From Mycobacterium sp. M26 (GTDB lineage: Bacteria > Actinomycetota > Actinomycetes > Mycobacteriales > Mycobacteriaceae), in assembly GCF_001494595.1 (NCBI RefSeq), contig NZ_LN929908.1:3440468-3504467 (forward strand): DNA of 64,000 bases, read 5' to 3'. Shown one piece after another: positions 50,137 to 59,042 of this stretch (position 1 is the stretch's first letter; each line of letters begins with the position of its first letter). A program made the position numbers and the translations under genes. The notes under the pieces were generated by a model. It worked only from the letters and a program-made list of their open reading frames with translations, did not search any database and was not told where the DNA came from.

Positions 50137-51359
50137 TCGACTTCACCAGGTTCCTCTCGCGTGGCGACGGGGTGTGGTGGGGACAGGCCGCGGCCGAGCC
50201 CCGCCCCCTGGTCGACGCGCTGATCACCCAGAACGCCCGGATCGGACCGATCCGCACGTTCACCGGACTGTCCTGGAACGACCAACTGGCCGTCACCATG
50301 CCCGACCGGGTGTCGATGGTGTCCTACGGCGGTCTCGGGGAACTTCGGGAGCTCAGCCGCACCGGGCGCCTGGAGGTGGTGCCGTGCCACTACTCGGCGC
50401 TGCCCAGGATGTTCGCCGAGCATCATCTGCCCTGCGACGTGGGGTTGGTCCAGGTGTCACCGCCCGACCGGAACGGCCGGTGCTCGCTCGGTGTCGGGGT
50501 CGACTACGTCGCCGACGCGGTACCGCACACACCGGTGCTGATCGCCGAGATCAACGCGCAGATGCCGGCCACCATCGGATCGGACCCCATCCCGCTGGAC
50601 CGGTTCACCGCCACCATCAGCACCGACCGCCCGCTGCCCGAAGACCCCTCGCGCGATCCCGACGAGGTGGACCGTCGGATCGCGGAACGTATCGCAGAGC
50701 TGGTCGACGACGGGGACACCGTGCAGCTCGGCGTGGGATCGCTGGGTTCGGCGGTGCTGGATTCCCTTGCCGGACACCGCGATCTGGGCTTCCACACCGG
50801 GATGATCACCGACGGCCTGATGCGGCTGGTCGACAACGGGGTGGCCACCGGAGGGCGCAAGGAGCTCGACGCCGGTCTGATCGTGGTGGGTACCGCGCTG
50901 GGCTCGGCGGAACTCTACAAACGCGTCACCGAGCTACCGATCCGATTCCTGCCGACCAGCTACACCCACTCCCCGCAGATCCTCTCCCAGCTCGCCTCAC
51001 TGGTCTCGATCAACTTCGCCGTCGAGGTCGACCTGTCCGGACAGGTCGGCGCCGAGGTCAGCGGCGGTGTCTATGTCGGAGCGGTCGGTGGCCAGGTGGA
51101 CTTCACCCGCGCCGCCGCCCTGACCGGTAAGCGTTCGATCATCGCGGTGCGCTCCACCTTTCGCGGACGTTCGACGATCAAGCCCCGCCTGGACGGTGGC
51201 ATCGTGACCACCGCGCGCGCCGACGTCGACGTCGTCGTCACCGAACACGGGGCGGCGCACCTCCGCGGATGCAGCATCGGTGAGCGGGCCCGGCGCCTCG
51301 TCACCGTCGCAGCCCCGGAATTCCGGGACCAACTCGAGAAGGAGATCAATCAGCTATGA
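50133..51359 (+). CDS. Acetyl-CoA hydrolase/CoA-transferase family protein with Gly replacing the catalytic Glu
   Basis: This 408-residue protein resembles the 4-hydroxybutyrate CoA-transferase/acetyl-CoA hydrolase family: LIAEINAQMP, QLGVGSLGSAVLDSL, RDLGFHTGMITDGLMRLVD and FVEV-type strands. In active transferases the H-T/S-E-M segment holds the Glu that carries CoA; here residue 223 is Gly (HTGM). It may therefore be a hydrolase or a C-C bond hydrolase, as IpdAB is in another CoA-transferase family. Start is TTG 50133 overlapping the thiolase stop; GTG 50172 is an alternative. Confidence 0.82.
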   Translation: MIDFTRFLSRGDGVWWGQAAAEPRPLVDALITQNARIGPIRTFTGLSWNDQLAVTMPDRVSMVSYGGLGELRELSRTGRLEVVPCHYSALPRMFAEHHLPCDVGLVQVSPPDRNGRCSLGVGVDYVADAVPHTPVLIAEINAQMPATIGSDPIPLDRFTATISTDRPLPEDPSRDPDEVDRRIAERIAELVDDGDTVQLGVGSLGSAVLDSLAGHRDLGFHTGMITDGLMRLVDNGVATGGRKELDAGLIVVGTALGSAELYKRVTELPIRFLPTSYTHSPQILSQLASLVSINFAVEVDLSGQVGAEVSGGVYVGAVGGQVDFTRAAALTGKRSIIAVRSTFRGRSTIKPRLDGGIVTTARADVDVVVTEHGAAHLRGCSIGERARRLVTVAAPEFRDQLEKEINQL

Positions 51360-52300
51360 GCCCGAAACTGCCTGTGGCCGCGCGTATCCGGGAGGTCGGT
51401 CCCCGCGACGGATTCCAGAACGAACCGGAGGTGATCAGCACCGCCGACAAGATCAGGTTGATCAATCTACTGGGGCAGACGGGCCTGGACCGCATCGAAG
51501 TAGCCAGCTTCGTGCGGCCCGACGTCATCCCACAACTGTCCGATGCCGTGGAGGTACTCAACGGCATCGACGTCCCTGAGCACATCTCGTTGACCGTACT
51601 GGTCCCCAACAGCCGCGGACTGGACAACGCCTTGCAGGTTCGGGAGCGATTCCACGAGGTCGCGTTGTTCGTCAGCGCGTCGGAGACGCACAACAAGCGC
51701 AACGTCAACCGATACATCGATGAGTCGATGGCCGACAACGAGATCGTCGCCAAGCGCATCGACGCCGAAGGTCTGAAGCCCACCGCGGTGATCGCGACCG
51801 CCTTCGGTTGCCCGTTCGAGGGCAAGGTTCCGATGGAGCGCACCCTGGAGATCGCCGAACAGTTCGCGGCTGCCGGATGCCAGGAGATCGGATTCGGTGA
51901 CACCACCGGAATGGCGCACCCGGCTTATGTTTTCGACATCTTCTCCGCGGCAATCGAGCGGCTGCCGGGAGTGGAGATCACCGCGCACTTCCACAACACC
52001 CGAGGTCAGGGGCTGGCCAACGCCTACGCCGCGTTGCAGGCCGGCTGCACCAGCTTCGAGTCGAGCTTCGGCGAACTCGGCGGCTGCCCGGTTCCGGCCG
52101 GCTCGACCGGCAACATCGCCACCGAGGACCTCATCAACATGTTCCACGAGATGGGCGTGCCGACCGGCGTCAGCCTGCCGGCGGTCATCGACGCCGCCCG
52201 CACCGCCCAGGAGGTGCTGGGCCGCAAACTGACCAGCCATTGCATCGTCGCCGGACCGGTGGACTGGAACCCCGACCCCGACGGCCCCTCCTGCCACTGA
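51356..52300 (+). CDS. HMG-CoA lyase-like protein
   Basis: This 314-residue TIM-barrel lyase begins with REVGPRDGFQNEPEV, the HMG-CoA lyase active-site motif (Arg and Asp), then AFGCPFEGKVP, GDTTGMAHP, HFHNTRGQGLANAYAAL and the C-terminal GGCPVPAGSTGN with the conserved Cys. HMG-CoA lyase cleaves 3-hydroxy-3-methylglutaryl-CoA to acetoacetate and acetyl-CoA; homologs in terpenoid routes cleave longer 3-hydroxy-3-alkyl acyl-CoAs. ATG overlaps the previous stop (ATGA). Its presence suggests a branched, isoprenoid-derived substrate. Confidence 0.92.
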   Translation: MSPKLPVAARIREVGPRDGFQNEPEVISTADKIRLINLLGQTGLDRIEVASFVRPDVIPQLSDAVEVLNGIDVPEHISLTVLVPNSRGLDNALQVRERFHEVALFVSASETHNKRNVNRYIDESMADNEIVAKRIDAEGLKPTAVIATAFGCPFEGKVPMERTLEIAEQFAAAGCQEIGFGDTTGMAHPAYVFDIFSAAIERLPGVEITAHFHNTRGQGLANAYAALQAGCTSFESSFGELGGCPVPAGSTGNIATEDLINMFHEMGVPTGVSLPAVIDAARTAQEVLGRKLTSHCIVAGPVDWNPDPDGPSCH

Positions 52301-52332
52301 CACCGACGCAAACACTGAAAGGCTATGGACAC

Positions 52333-53091
52333 ATGACTTCTCGAGTCGCATTCGTGACCGGCGGCGCCCAGGGCATCGGCGGCGGAATCTCCGAGGTCCT
52401 AGGTGCCCACGGATTCCGGGTCGCCGTCGCCGACCTCAATCTCGACGCGGCCAAAAAAACCGCCGCCCGGATCACCGCAGCAGGCGGCCAGGCGATCGCC
52501 GTGCCCATCGACGTCACCGACACCGCCTCCGTGCGCGACGCGGTCACCGAGGTGACCACCGGGCTCGGCGAGATCGAGATCGTGGTCAACAACGCCGGGT
52601 GGGACGACTTCATGCCGTTCCTCACCACCACCGAGGACTTCTGGGACAGGATCCTCGACATCAACTTCAAAGGTGCCCTGCGGGTCTGCCACACCGTGGT
52701 CCCCGGCATGGTGGAGCGCGGGTTCGGCCGGGTGATCAACATCGGTTCCGATGCGGGCCGGGTGGGATCCTCGCTGGAAGCCGTCTACTCCGGGGCCAAG
52801 GGCGGGATCATCGCCTTCACCAAGACACTGGCACGCGAGGTCGCCACCAAGGGCGTCACGGTCAACACCGTCTGCCCCGGGCCCACCGACACCCCGGCAC
52901 TGCGCAAGTTCGCCGACAACTCCGGCGAGGATGCCGACAAGGTCATCGGCGGTATGGCCAGGTCGGTGCCGATGAAGCGGCTGGGAACACCGCAGGACGT
53001 TGCGGCGGCGGTGGCCTTCTTCGCCTCTGACGCCGCCGAGTACATCACCGGCCAGACCTTGTCCGTCAGCGGCGGATTGACGATGGCATGA
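52333..53091 (+). CDS. badH: 2-hydroxycyclohexanecarboxyl-CoA dehydrogenase (BadH-type SDR)
   Basis: This 252-residue SDR matches remembered R. palustris BadH over long blocks: NNAGWDDFMPF, MVERGFGRVINIGSDAGRVG, SLEAVYSGAKGG, FTKTLAREVATKGVTVN, VCPGPTDTPAL and GQTLSVSGGLTMA. Catalytic Y and K are present in YSGAK. BadH oxidises 2-hydroxycyclohexanecarboxyl-CoA to the 2-keto compound, the substrate of BadI (encoded at 27768). ATG at 52333 after GAAAGG. Overlaps the following hydratase by ATGA. Confidence 0.92.
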   Translation: MTSRVAFVTGGAQGIGGGISEVLGAHGFRVAVADLNLDAAKKTAARITAAGGQAIAVPIDVTDTASVRDAVTEVTTGLGEIEIVVNNAGWDDFMPFLTTTEDFWDRILDINFKGALRVCHTVVPGMVERGFGRVINIGSDAGRVGSSLEAVYSGAKGGIIAFTKTLAREVATKGVTVNTVCPGPTDTPALRKFADNSGEDADKVIGGMARSVPMKRLGTPQDVAAAVAFFASDAAEYITGQTLSVSGGLTMA

Positions 53092-53864
53092 GTCAGCAAA
53101 ACGCCGCCGTCTCCTGGTCAGCCGACGGCTCAGTGCTGCATATCGTGCTCAACCGGCCGCCCGCCAACGCCCTGGGCCCAGCCATCACCGAGGGCTTGCA
53201 CGCCGCCCTGGACGAGGCGGACGCCTCGGCACCCAAGGTCCTCATCGTGTCCTCGGATCTGCCCGGCTTCTTCGCGGCGGGCGCGGACATCAAGCACATG
53301 ACGACCGTCGACGCCGCCTCATTCAAGGCCTACGGTGACGGACTGCGCTCGGGACTGGACCGGCTCGCCGCGCATCCCGCCCTATCGATCGCAGTCATCG
53401 AGGGACTCGCGCTCGGCGGCGGTCTGGAACTGGCGATGGCCTGCACGCTGCGGGTCGCCGGTGCGGACGCCAAACTTGGCCTGCCCGAAGTCAAACTCGG
53501 CCTCATACCGGGCGCGGGCGGGACCCAGCGGCTGCCACGACTGGTCGGCCGAGGCGCCGCGCTCGACATCATGCTCACCGGACGACAACTCGACACCGCC
53601 GAAGCGCTGCGGATCGGACTGATCGACCGACTGGCGCCGGCCGGTTCGGCGTTGGCGGCTGCCAACGTGCTGGCAGCCGAGCTCTGCGCCGCATCCGCAC
53701 CCGCCCAGCAGGCCGTGGTCCGCACCGTCACCGCCGCGTTCGACCTGCCACTGGAATCCGGCCTCCGTTTCGAGGTCGAACAGATCCAGGAGCTGTTCGA
53801 ACACGGCGAGGCCGCAGAGGGCTTGCGCGCGTTCGTCGACAAACGTCGCCCGAACTTCGCCTAA
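53088..53864 (+). CDS. Enoyl-CoA hydratase, BadK-like candidate
   Basis: This 258-residue crotonase has both catalytic glutamates, E114 in GLALGGGLELAMA and E134 in LPEVKLGLIPGAGGTQRLPR. It is the best candidate in the window for cyclohex-1-ene-1-carboxyl-CoA hydratase (BadK), the step before BadH, and it overlaps badH by ATGA. It could equally be a general short-chain enoyl-CoA hydratase; sequence alone does not decide. Confidence 0.9.
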   Translation: MSQQNAAVSWSADGSVLHIVLNRPPANALGPAITEGLHAALDEADASAPKVLIVSSDLPGFFAAGADIKHMTTVDAASFKAYGDGLRSGLDRLAAHPALSIAVIEGLALGGGLELAMACTLRVAGADAKLGLPEVKLGLIPGAGGTQRLPRLVGRGAALDIMLTGRQLDTAEALRIGLIDRLAPAGSALAAANVLAAELCAASAPAQQAVVRTVTAAFDLPLESGLRFEVEQIQELFEHGEAAEGLRAFVDKRRPNFA

Positions 53865-53879
53865 CCCTAGGAGCACTCC

Positions 53880-54686
53880 GTGGCACCATCCGAGTACCAG
53901 ACACTCATCGTTTCGCACCCCGCAGACGGTGTGGTCCTGGTGACGCTCAACCGGCCGGATCGGCTCAACGCCATGACGGTCACCATGTTCGACGAACTCG
54001 AACACGTCGCGCGGGATCTGAGCGACGACAACGACGTTCGCGTCGTCATCCTCACCGGGGCAGGTGCCGGATTCTGCGCCGGCTATGACCTCGACGACGC
54101 CGAGCGACTTCCGGAACTGTCGCCGCTGGGCATGTTCGATCAGCAAAACCGGGCCGCGCGCGCCCTGGCGGCGATCCGCGCCATTCCGGTCCCGGTGATC
54201 GCCGCGGTCAACGGTGCGGCCGCGGGCGGTGGCTTCTCGCTGAGCTTGATGGCCGACATCCGGTTGGGGTCGCCCAAGGCCAAGTTCAACGCTGCATTCG
54301 TCAAGATCGGGCTCTCCGCGGGGGATCTGGGGGTGTCGTGGTTGCTGCCGCGGCTGATCGGTCCTGCGCAGGCCGCCGAGATGTGCTTCAGCGGCCGGAT
54401 CGTCGAGGCCGACGAAGCCGAACGGCTCGGACTGCTGAACTTCCTCACCGGCCCCGACGATCTGATCGAGCGTGCCCTCAAGATGGCGGCTCAGATCTGC
54501 GCCAACTCCCCGGGCGGAATCAAACTCTCCAAGCGGGCCTTACAGTCCAACCTCGAGATCAGTTCCTTCGCTGCAGCTTTGGAGCTGGAGAGCCGAGGGC
54601 AGGCTCTGCTGACCCGCTGCGCGGACATGCCCGAGGCGCTGGCCGCGTTCCGGGAGAAGCGCCCACCGAACTTCACGGGGCGCTGA
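53880..54686 (+). CDS. Crotonase-family protein without canonical glutamates (paralog 1)
   Basis: This 268-residue protein has GFCAGYDLDDAERLP, AAVNGAAAGGGFSLSLMADI and FVKIGLSAGDLGVSWLLPRLIG. The first catalytic Glu is Ser120, and the second position is occupied by AFVKIG. Asp149 in SAGDLG may serve as the acid. It is therefore more likely an isomerase, hydrolase or specialised hydratase than a standard one. GTG start after AGGAG. Its paralog follows directly with a TGATG overlap. Confidence 0.87.
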   Translation: MAPSEYQTLIVSHPADGVVLVTLNRPDRLNAMTVTMFDELEHVARDLSDDNDVRVVILTGAGAGFCAGYDLDDAERLPELSPLGMFDQQNRAARALAAIRAIPVPVIAAVNGAAAGGGFSLSLMADIRLGSPKAKFNAAFVKIGLSAGDLGVSWLLPRLIGPAQAAEMCFSGRIVEADEAERLGLLNFLTGPDDLIERALKMAAQICANSPGGIKLSKRALQSNLEISSFAAALELESRGQALLTRCADMPEALAAFREKRPPNFTGR

Positions 54687-55486
54687 TGTCGGGCTGGAAC
54701 CGGGTCAGCACCCGACCCATGACCGACATCCTGGCCGAACTCGGCCGGGCGACCACACTGACCATCGCCGAGCCGCGGCCGGGTATCGCTGTCATGTCCG
54801 TCAACCGGCCCGACCGGGGTAACTCGCAGACCGTCGAGATGTTCGGCGAGATCGCCTGGTACGCACACGTGTTGAGAAAGGCTCCGCTGCGCGCCCTGAT
54901 CATCACCGGCGCCGGAGGTGCGACCTTCTGCACCGGATTCGACCTTCAGGAGGTCGAGGTCATCGCGAAGATGACGATCCCCGAGTTCAACGAACTGGTC
55001 GACACGGCCTCAGCCGGAACGTCTGGTCTGCGGTCCCTGCCCTACCCCGTCATCGCCGCGATCAGCGGTCCCGTGGCCGGCGGCGGTCTGTCGCTGGCGC
55101 TGTCCGCCGATATCCGGCTGGCGACGGCCACAGCAAGTTTCAGCGCAGGATTCGTCCGGGTCGGGCTGTCCATCGGCGAGCTCGGCGCCTCCTGGCACCT
55201 GGCGCGCGTCGTCGGTCCCGCGCGGGCCGCCGAGATCTCGTTCACCGGGCGCACCGTGAAAGCCGACGAGGCGGTTCGGATGGGCCTGGCCAACCGGATC
55301 GTGCCGGTCGCGGGTGACGACGTGGTGGCGGCGGCGATCGCGCTCGCCGAGGAGATCGCCGACAACGGTGCCGAAGGCATTCGCGCCGCCAAGAACTCGC
55401 TGATCCGAAGCGCCGAGATCGACTCGTTCCTCTGCGCCCTCGAACTCGAGAACCGCAGCCAAGTGGTCTGCCGGACCACCCTGTAG
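54686..55486 (+). CDS. Crotonase-family protein without canonical glutamates (paralog 2)
   Basis: This 266-residue protein is similar in layout to its upstream neighbour: TFCTGFDLQEVEV, SGPVAGGGLSLALSADIRL and FVRVGLSIGELGASWHLARVVG. The first Glu position is Ser in GGGLSLAL, and Glu in SIGELG takes the place of Asp149 of the paralog. An N-terminal extension of about 25 residues (MSGWNRVSTRPMTDI) precedes the crotonase core. The pair may form a heteromer or act on successive intermediates (inference). Confidence 0.87.
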   Translation: MSGWNRVSTRPMTDILAELGRATTLTIAEPRPGIAVMSVNRPDRGNSQTVEMFGEIAWYAHVLRKAPLRALIITGAGGATFCTGFDLQEVEVIAKMTIPEFNELVDTASAGTSGLRSLPYPVIAAISGPVAGGGLSLALSADIRLATATASFSAGFVRVGLSIGELGASWHLARVVGPARAAEISFTGRTVKADEAVRMGLANRIVPVAGDDVVAAAIALAEEIADNGAEGIRAAKNSLIRSAEIDSFLCALELENRSQVVCRTTL

Positions 55487-55498
55487 AACGGAGCCCAC

Positions 55499-56299
55499 AT
55501 GAGTGCCGACACTGAACTCCCCCCGCCCAAAGAGCTGAGCGAGTGTGGCGCGCTGATCATCGGCGGCACCGCCGGTATCGGCTTCGCCACCGCGAAAGCC
55601 TTGGCCCGGGCCGGAGTCCCGCGGATCGTGATCGTCGGCCGCACCGTCGAACGGGGTGAAGCCGCCGCGGCAGAGTTGCGGGAACTGGGAACCGAAGCGC
55701 ACTTCGTAGCCGGCAGCCCGCTGGATCCGGCCGACGCCGCAGGTCTCGCGGCCGAGGCCGAACGACTCCTGGGTGCCATCGACATCATGATGTGCACCAC
55801 CGCCGCCGACGGCATCGCGCCAGAGTTGTTCAAAGACATCCCGTCGACCGAGATCAGTCGCATCCTCACCGAGATGGCCACCCCCGCCATGCATATGGCC
55901 AGCGCTGTGCTGCCCGGCATGCGTGCCCGCAAGGGTGGCGTCATCGTCAACGTCGCCTCCGACGCCGCAAAGACGGCGACACCGGGTGAGGCGATGATCG
56001 GCGCCGCCAAGGCCGCCATCGTCATGTTCACCCGGACGATCGCGATCGAAGAGAAGCGGTACGGGATCCGCGCCAACGCCCTCACGCCGTCGCTGGTGCA
56101 CGGCACTGCCTCCACCGAGCGAATCACGACCGGCGAGGGATTCAGCGCGAAGCTATTTGCCAGTGCGGCCAAGCAGGCCGCACTCGGCGTACCCGACGCC
56201 GACGACGTCGCCGCGCTGGCGGTGTTCGTCTGCAGCGCCGCAGCCGGGAAGCTGACCGGTCAGGCGATCAGCGTCAACGGCGGCATCTCGGCGGCATGA
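55499..56299 (+). CDS. SDR-family protein with degenerate active site
   Basis: This 266-residue protein has an SDR fold: cofactor loop GGTAGIG, Arg after beta2 (VGRTVER, NADP type) and SVNGGISAA at the end. The NNAG motif is replaced by CTTAADG, and the catalytic Tyr of YxxxK is Ile167 (MIGAAK, with K171 kept); Ser154 remains. It is unlikely to be a normal dehydrogenase. Divergent SDRs of this sort include enoyl reductases and structural or lyase-type members. Overlaps the next gene by ATGA. Confidence 0.85.
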   Translation: MSADTELPPPKELSECGALIIGGTAGIGFATAKALARAGVPRIVIVGRTVERGEAAAAELRELGTEAHFVAGSPLDPADAAGLAAEAERLLGAIDIMMCTTAADGIAPELFKDIPSTEISRILTEMATPAMHMASAVLPGMRARKGGVIVNVASDAAKTATPGEAMIGAAKAAIVMFTRTIAIEEKRYGIRANALTPSLVHGTASTERITTGEGFSAKLFASAAKQAALGVPDADDVAALAVFVCSAAAGKLTGQAISVNGGISAA

Positions 56300-57186
56300 C
56301 GCTTCCACAGCGATTCTCCTACCAGTCCGCGGATGGCGTGGAGTTGGTCGGCCACCGCTGGGCGCCCGACGGCGACGTACACATCATCGGCGTGGTGCTG
56401 CTCGCGCACGGCATGGGCGAACACATCCGGCGGTACGACCACGTGGGCCAGGCTCTCGCCGAGCACGGATTCGCGGTATACGGTCACGATCACCGCGGTC
56501 ACGGCTTATCGATCTCGGCCGACTGTCTACCCGGTCACCTCGGACCGGCCGGTTGGCAGGCATTGGTGGCTGACCTGAACAGGCTTACCGCCCTGGCGAA
56601 GTCGGAACATCCGAAGCTGCCGGTCGCAATCGTCGGTCACAGTATGGGGTCGTTTGCGACCCAGCAGTTCCTGCTCGACCATGCCGGGGACGTCGATGCG
56701 GTGGCGCTCACCGGCACCGCGGCCCTCGACCTTCTCGAGCCGGCCCTTGATCTGTCCGGCGATGTCGATCTGTCGGCGTTCAACGCGCCGTTCCAGCCGG
56801 CACGGACGGACTACGACTGGCTTTCTCGCGACGAGGCGGTCGTCGATGCCTACGTCGCAGATCCGCTGTGCGGGTTCGGTATCGATGCCGAGTCGGCCCG
56901 GGCGATGTTCGCCGGTGCCCATCGAGCCGCCGACACTGACCAGTTGGCACAGCTCCCTGATGATCTCCCGGTATACATCGCAGGCGGATCGAAGGATCCG
57001 GTCAATGCCGGCCTCGTGTTGCTGCATGCGTTGGCAGACCGCTACCGGGCGGCCGGGCTGACCGATGTCACCGTCGCCGTCTATGAGGGCGCCAGGCACG
57101 AGATCCTGAACGAAACCAACCGCTGCGAGGTGATCGCGGACCTCCTGAGGTGGCTAGAGCGCGTGACCGCACGCACCCCCGGATAG
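56296..57186 (+). CDS. Alpha/beta hydrolase, monoacylglycerol lipase-like
   Basis: This 296-residue protein has the oxyanion HGMGEH, YGHDHRGHGLS, nucleophile in GHSMGSF, acid in GGSKDPV and His in GARHEILNE, the monoglyceride lipase (hydrolase_4) pattern. It may hydrolyse esters or thioesters of pathway compounds. It is the last gene of the plus-strand operon and converges with plsB across 20 bases in which no clear terminator was seen. Confidence 0.9.
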   Translation: MTLPQRFSYQSADGVELVGHRWAPDGDVHIIGVVLLAHGMGEHIRRYDHVGQALAEHGFAVYGHDHRGHGLSISADCLPGHLGPAGWQALVADLNRLTALAKSEHPKLPVAIVGHSMGSFATQQFLLDHAGDVDAVALTGTAALDLLEPALDLSGDVDLSAFNAPFQPARTDYDWLSRDEAVVDAYVADPLCGFGIDAESARAMFAGAHRAADTDQLAQLPDDLPVYIAGGSKDPVNAGLVLLHALADRYRAAGLTDVTVAVYEGARHEILNETNRCEVIADLLRWLERVTARTPG

Positions 57187-57206
57187 CGGCACGCGGACAA
57201 CGGCTG

Positions 57207-59039
57207 TCATGTCGACGCCACGCGCCGGCGTATCCGGCCGAGTTGAGCGATCGAAGACTGCAGCCCCGTGAGTTCGGTGACGAGCTCGGCGCGCCGCCGC
57301 GCCAGCTCGTCCGCCGGGATTTCGGTGTCCAGCAACCCGCGGTGCCGGGCCATCTTCACAGCCGTACTGAACATCTCGCCCGAGACCGATTCCTCGGTGA
57401 TGCGGTGTTGCAGTGACCACTGCCTGCCCAGCCGCAGACATGTCTTGAGCAGTTCCTGCTCGGCGATCGCTCTGCCAGGGTCGACTGCCGCCAGCTCCTC
57501 AGCCACCACCCGGTAGGCATCAACGAACGGCCGCAGCACGAGATCGGCGACGATCAGATCGCTGCTCTGGAGGATCCGCGCTGCTTCGTCGGATTCGAGC
57601 GAGGCGTTCGGATCATGGTCGCATCCGGACATGATCGCGATTTCGCGCCAGATCTCCTCGGCGAATTCCGCGCGGCCCGGAAAGAAGAAGTCAAACTTGA
57701 GCAGTTCCCGGATTTCCAGGGCGCGGTCCCATCCGACGCGCTTCGTCAGTGCCGGTGAATCAGCTATGGCGAGCAGCGCCAACTCGGCGATCGCCCGCAT
57801 CAGCAGCACGTGGATGGCGCTGTTGCGGTAGACCGCCACGATCAGATGCTGATCCTGCCCGATTCCCCACACCGTCGTCGCTCCCCCGGAATAGCGGGTC
57901 AGGACTCCCGAACCCACCAGATCATGCAGAGTCTGGGAGACCGTGGCGCGCTCGGTGAGGTCCGCGCCTCCGGCCACGGGCCAGCCCCGGGCCCGCAGAT
58001 ACCGGGCCAGCGGCGCGACGGTGGCCGACACCTCGTCGAGGGTCAGAGCACGATCTTCGCCGAGCATTGCCACACATACCGCCGCGGTGGCCGAGACCGG
58101 AGTGGCGCGATTGAGGCGGTGACAGATGTCCAAGGCGACGCGCTCCACCACCTGCCGGTCGTTGAGGCCGTCCGCGCGCAGTGCCTCGATCCGCTCGCGG
58201 AGTGGCACGGGCGCACCGAAGTCGATGTAGATGCGCCCCAGTCGCTGCCGCAAGCCCCGCGCATAGCTGATCAGCCAGCGCAGGTTCTCCGGCTTCTTGG
58301 GGAGCCCGCGTGACTCTTCGACCATGAGCTTGACCTCGTGCAGGGGCAGTTGGTCGAACAGGATCGAAACCGGAACTGCCATGGTCTGCGTCGAGCCGTC
58401 GCTTTCGACAGCGTCGGTGACGTAGCGCAAGAGACCGTATCTCGGTGGTCGGAGCTTTCCGGTGCGGCTCCGACCACCTTCGATCGACCAGACGAGATTC
58501 TGACCGCGCGCCACCAGTCGCCCGACGATTGCCCGCAATGCCCAGCGATACACCGGCAGATCACCGGTCGAACGGCGCACCGGAATGAAACCGTTCCGGC
58601 GGCCCAGGGTGCCCAAAGGGAAGAAATTCAGATTCGCCCCGGCCAGTCCAAAGGTAGGCGTGATGCCGCCCTGCAGCAGACGTGGTGGAAGTGAGAACTG
58701 ATCGAGGTATGAGCGGTGGGAGATCAGCAGGATCAACGCATGATCGCGATCGAGCGCCCGGAGCCTGGCCAACTCATCGTCATCGACGATCACCTGATAC
58801 CCACGAACCATCCAGGCGGACAGCGCATGCCAGGCGCGAACGACGACCGGAACGTGAGAAACCGCCATCTCCCGCACGTATCCGGCAGCCTCCTGGCGGA
58901 CCTCGGTGACGTCGCGACCGAGCTCAGCGGCAAGCTCTGCCGTTTCGTGGCTGAACTGGGCCGACTCGAGAAGCGCGGCGATGTCCCCGGGGTTGTCTCC
59001 ACGAATGAGGTATCTGAGCCGATCGCGCGCTGCAGTCAT
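57207..59039 (-). CDS. plsB: Glycerol-3-phosphate acyltransferase (PlsB type)
   Basis: This 610-residue acyltransferase has motif I SHRSYLDQF (H-x4-D), motif II GFIPVRRS, motif III IEGGRSRTGK and motif IV AVPVSILFDQ. The long C-terminal helical region is typical of bacterial PlsB, although it is shorter than the about 800 residues of the E. coli enzyme. It acylates glycerol 3-phosphate for phospholipid and triacylglycerol synthesis. The ATG at 59039 is three bases after the PlsC stop; GTG 59042 is possible. The order resembles the Rv2482c-Rv2484c locus. Confidence 0.92.
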   Translation of the reverse strand: MTAARDRLRYLIRGDNPGDIAALLESAQFSHETAELAAELGRDVTEVRQEAAGYVREMAVSHVPVVVRAWHALSAWMVRGYQVIVDDDELARLRALDRDHALILLISHRSYLDQFSLPPRLLQGGITPTFGLAGANLNFFPLGTLGRRNGFIPVRRSTGDLPVYRWALRAIVGRLVARGQNLVWSIEGGRSRTGKLRPPRYGLLRYVTDAVESDGSTQTMAVPVSILFDQLPLHEVKLMVEESRGLPKKPENLRWLISYARGLRQRLGRIYIDFGAPVPLRERIEALRADGLNDRQVVERVALDICHRLNRATPVSATAAVCVAMLGEDRALTLDEVSATVAPLARYLRARGWPVAGGADLTERATVSQTLHDLVGSGVLTRYSGGATTVWGIGQDQHLIVAVYRNSAIHVLLMRAIAELALLAIADSPALTKRVGWDRALEIRELLKFDFFFPGRAEFAEEIWREIAIMSGCDHDPNASLESDEAARILQSSDLIVADLVLRPFVDAYRVVAEELAAVDPGRAIAEQELLKTCLRLGRQWSLQHRITEESVSGEMFSTAVKMARHRGLLDTEIPADELARRRAELVTELTGLQSSIAQLGRIRRRVAST

Positions 59040-59042
59040 CAC

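Noticed and set aside
50133..51359. Calling this gene a succinyl- or acetyl-CoA transferase
   Set aside because: The Glu that forms the CoA thioester in the family appears to be Gly223, so transferase activity is not supported by the sequence.
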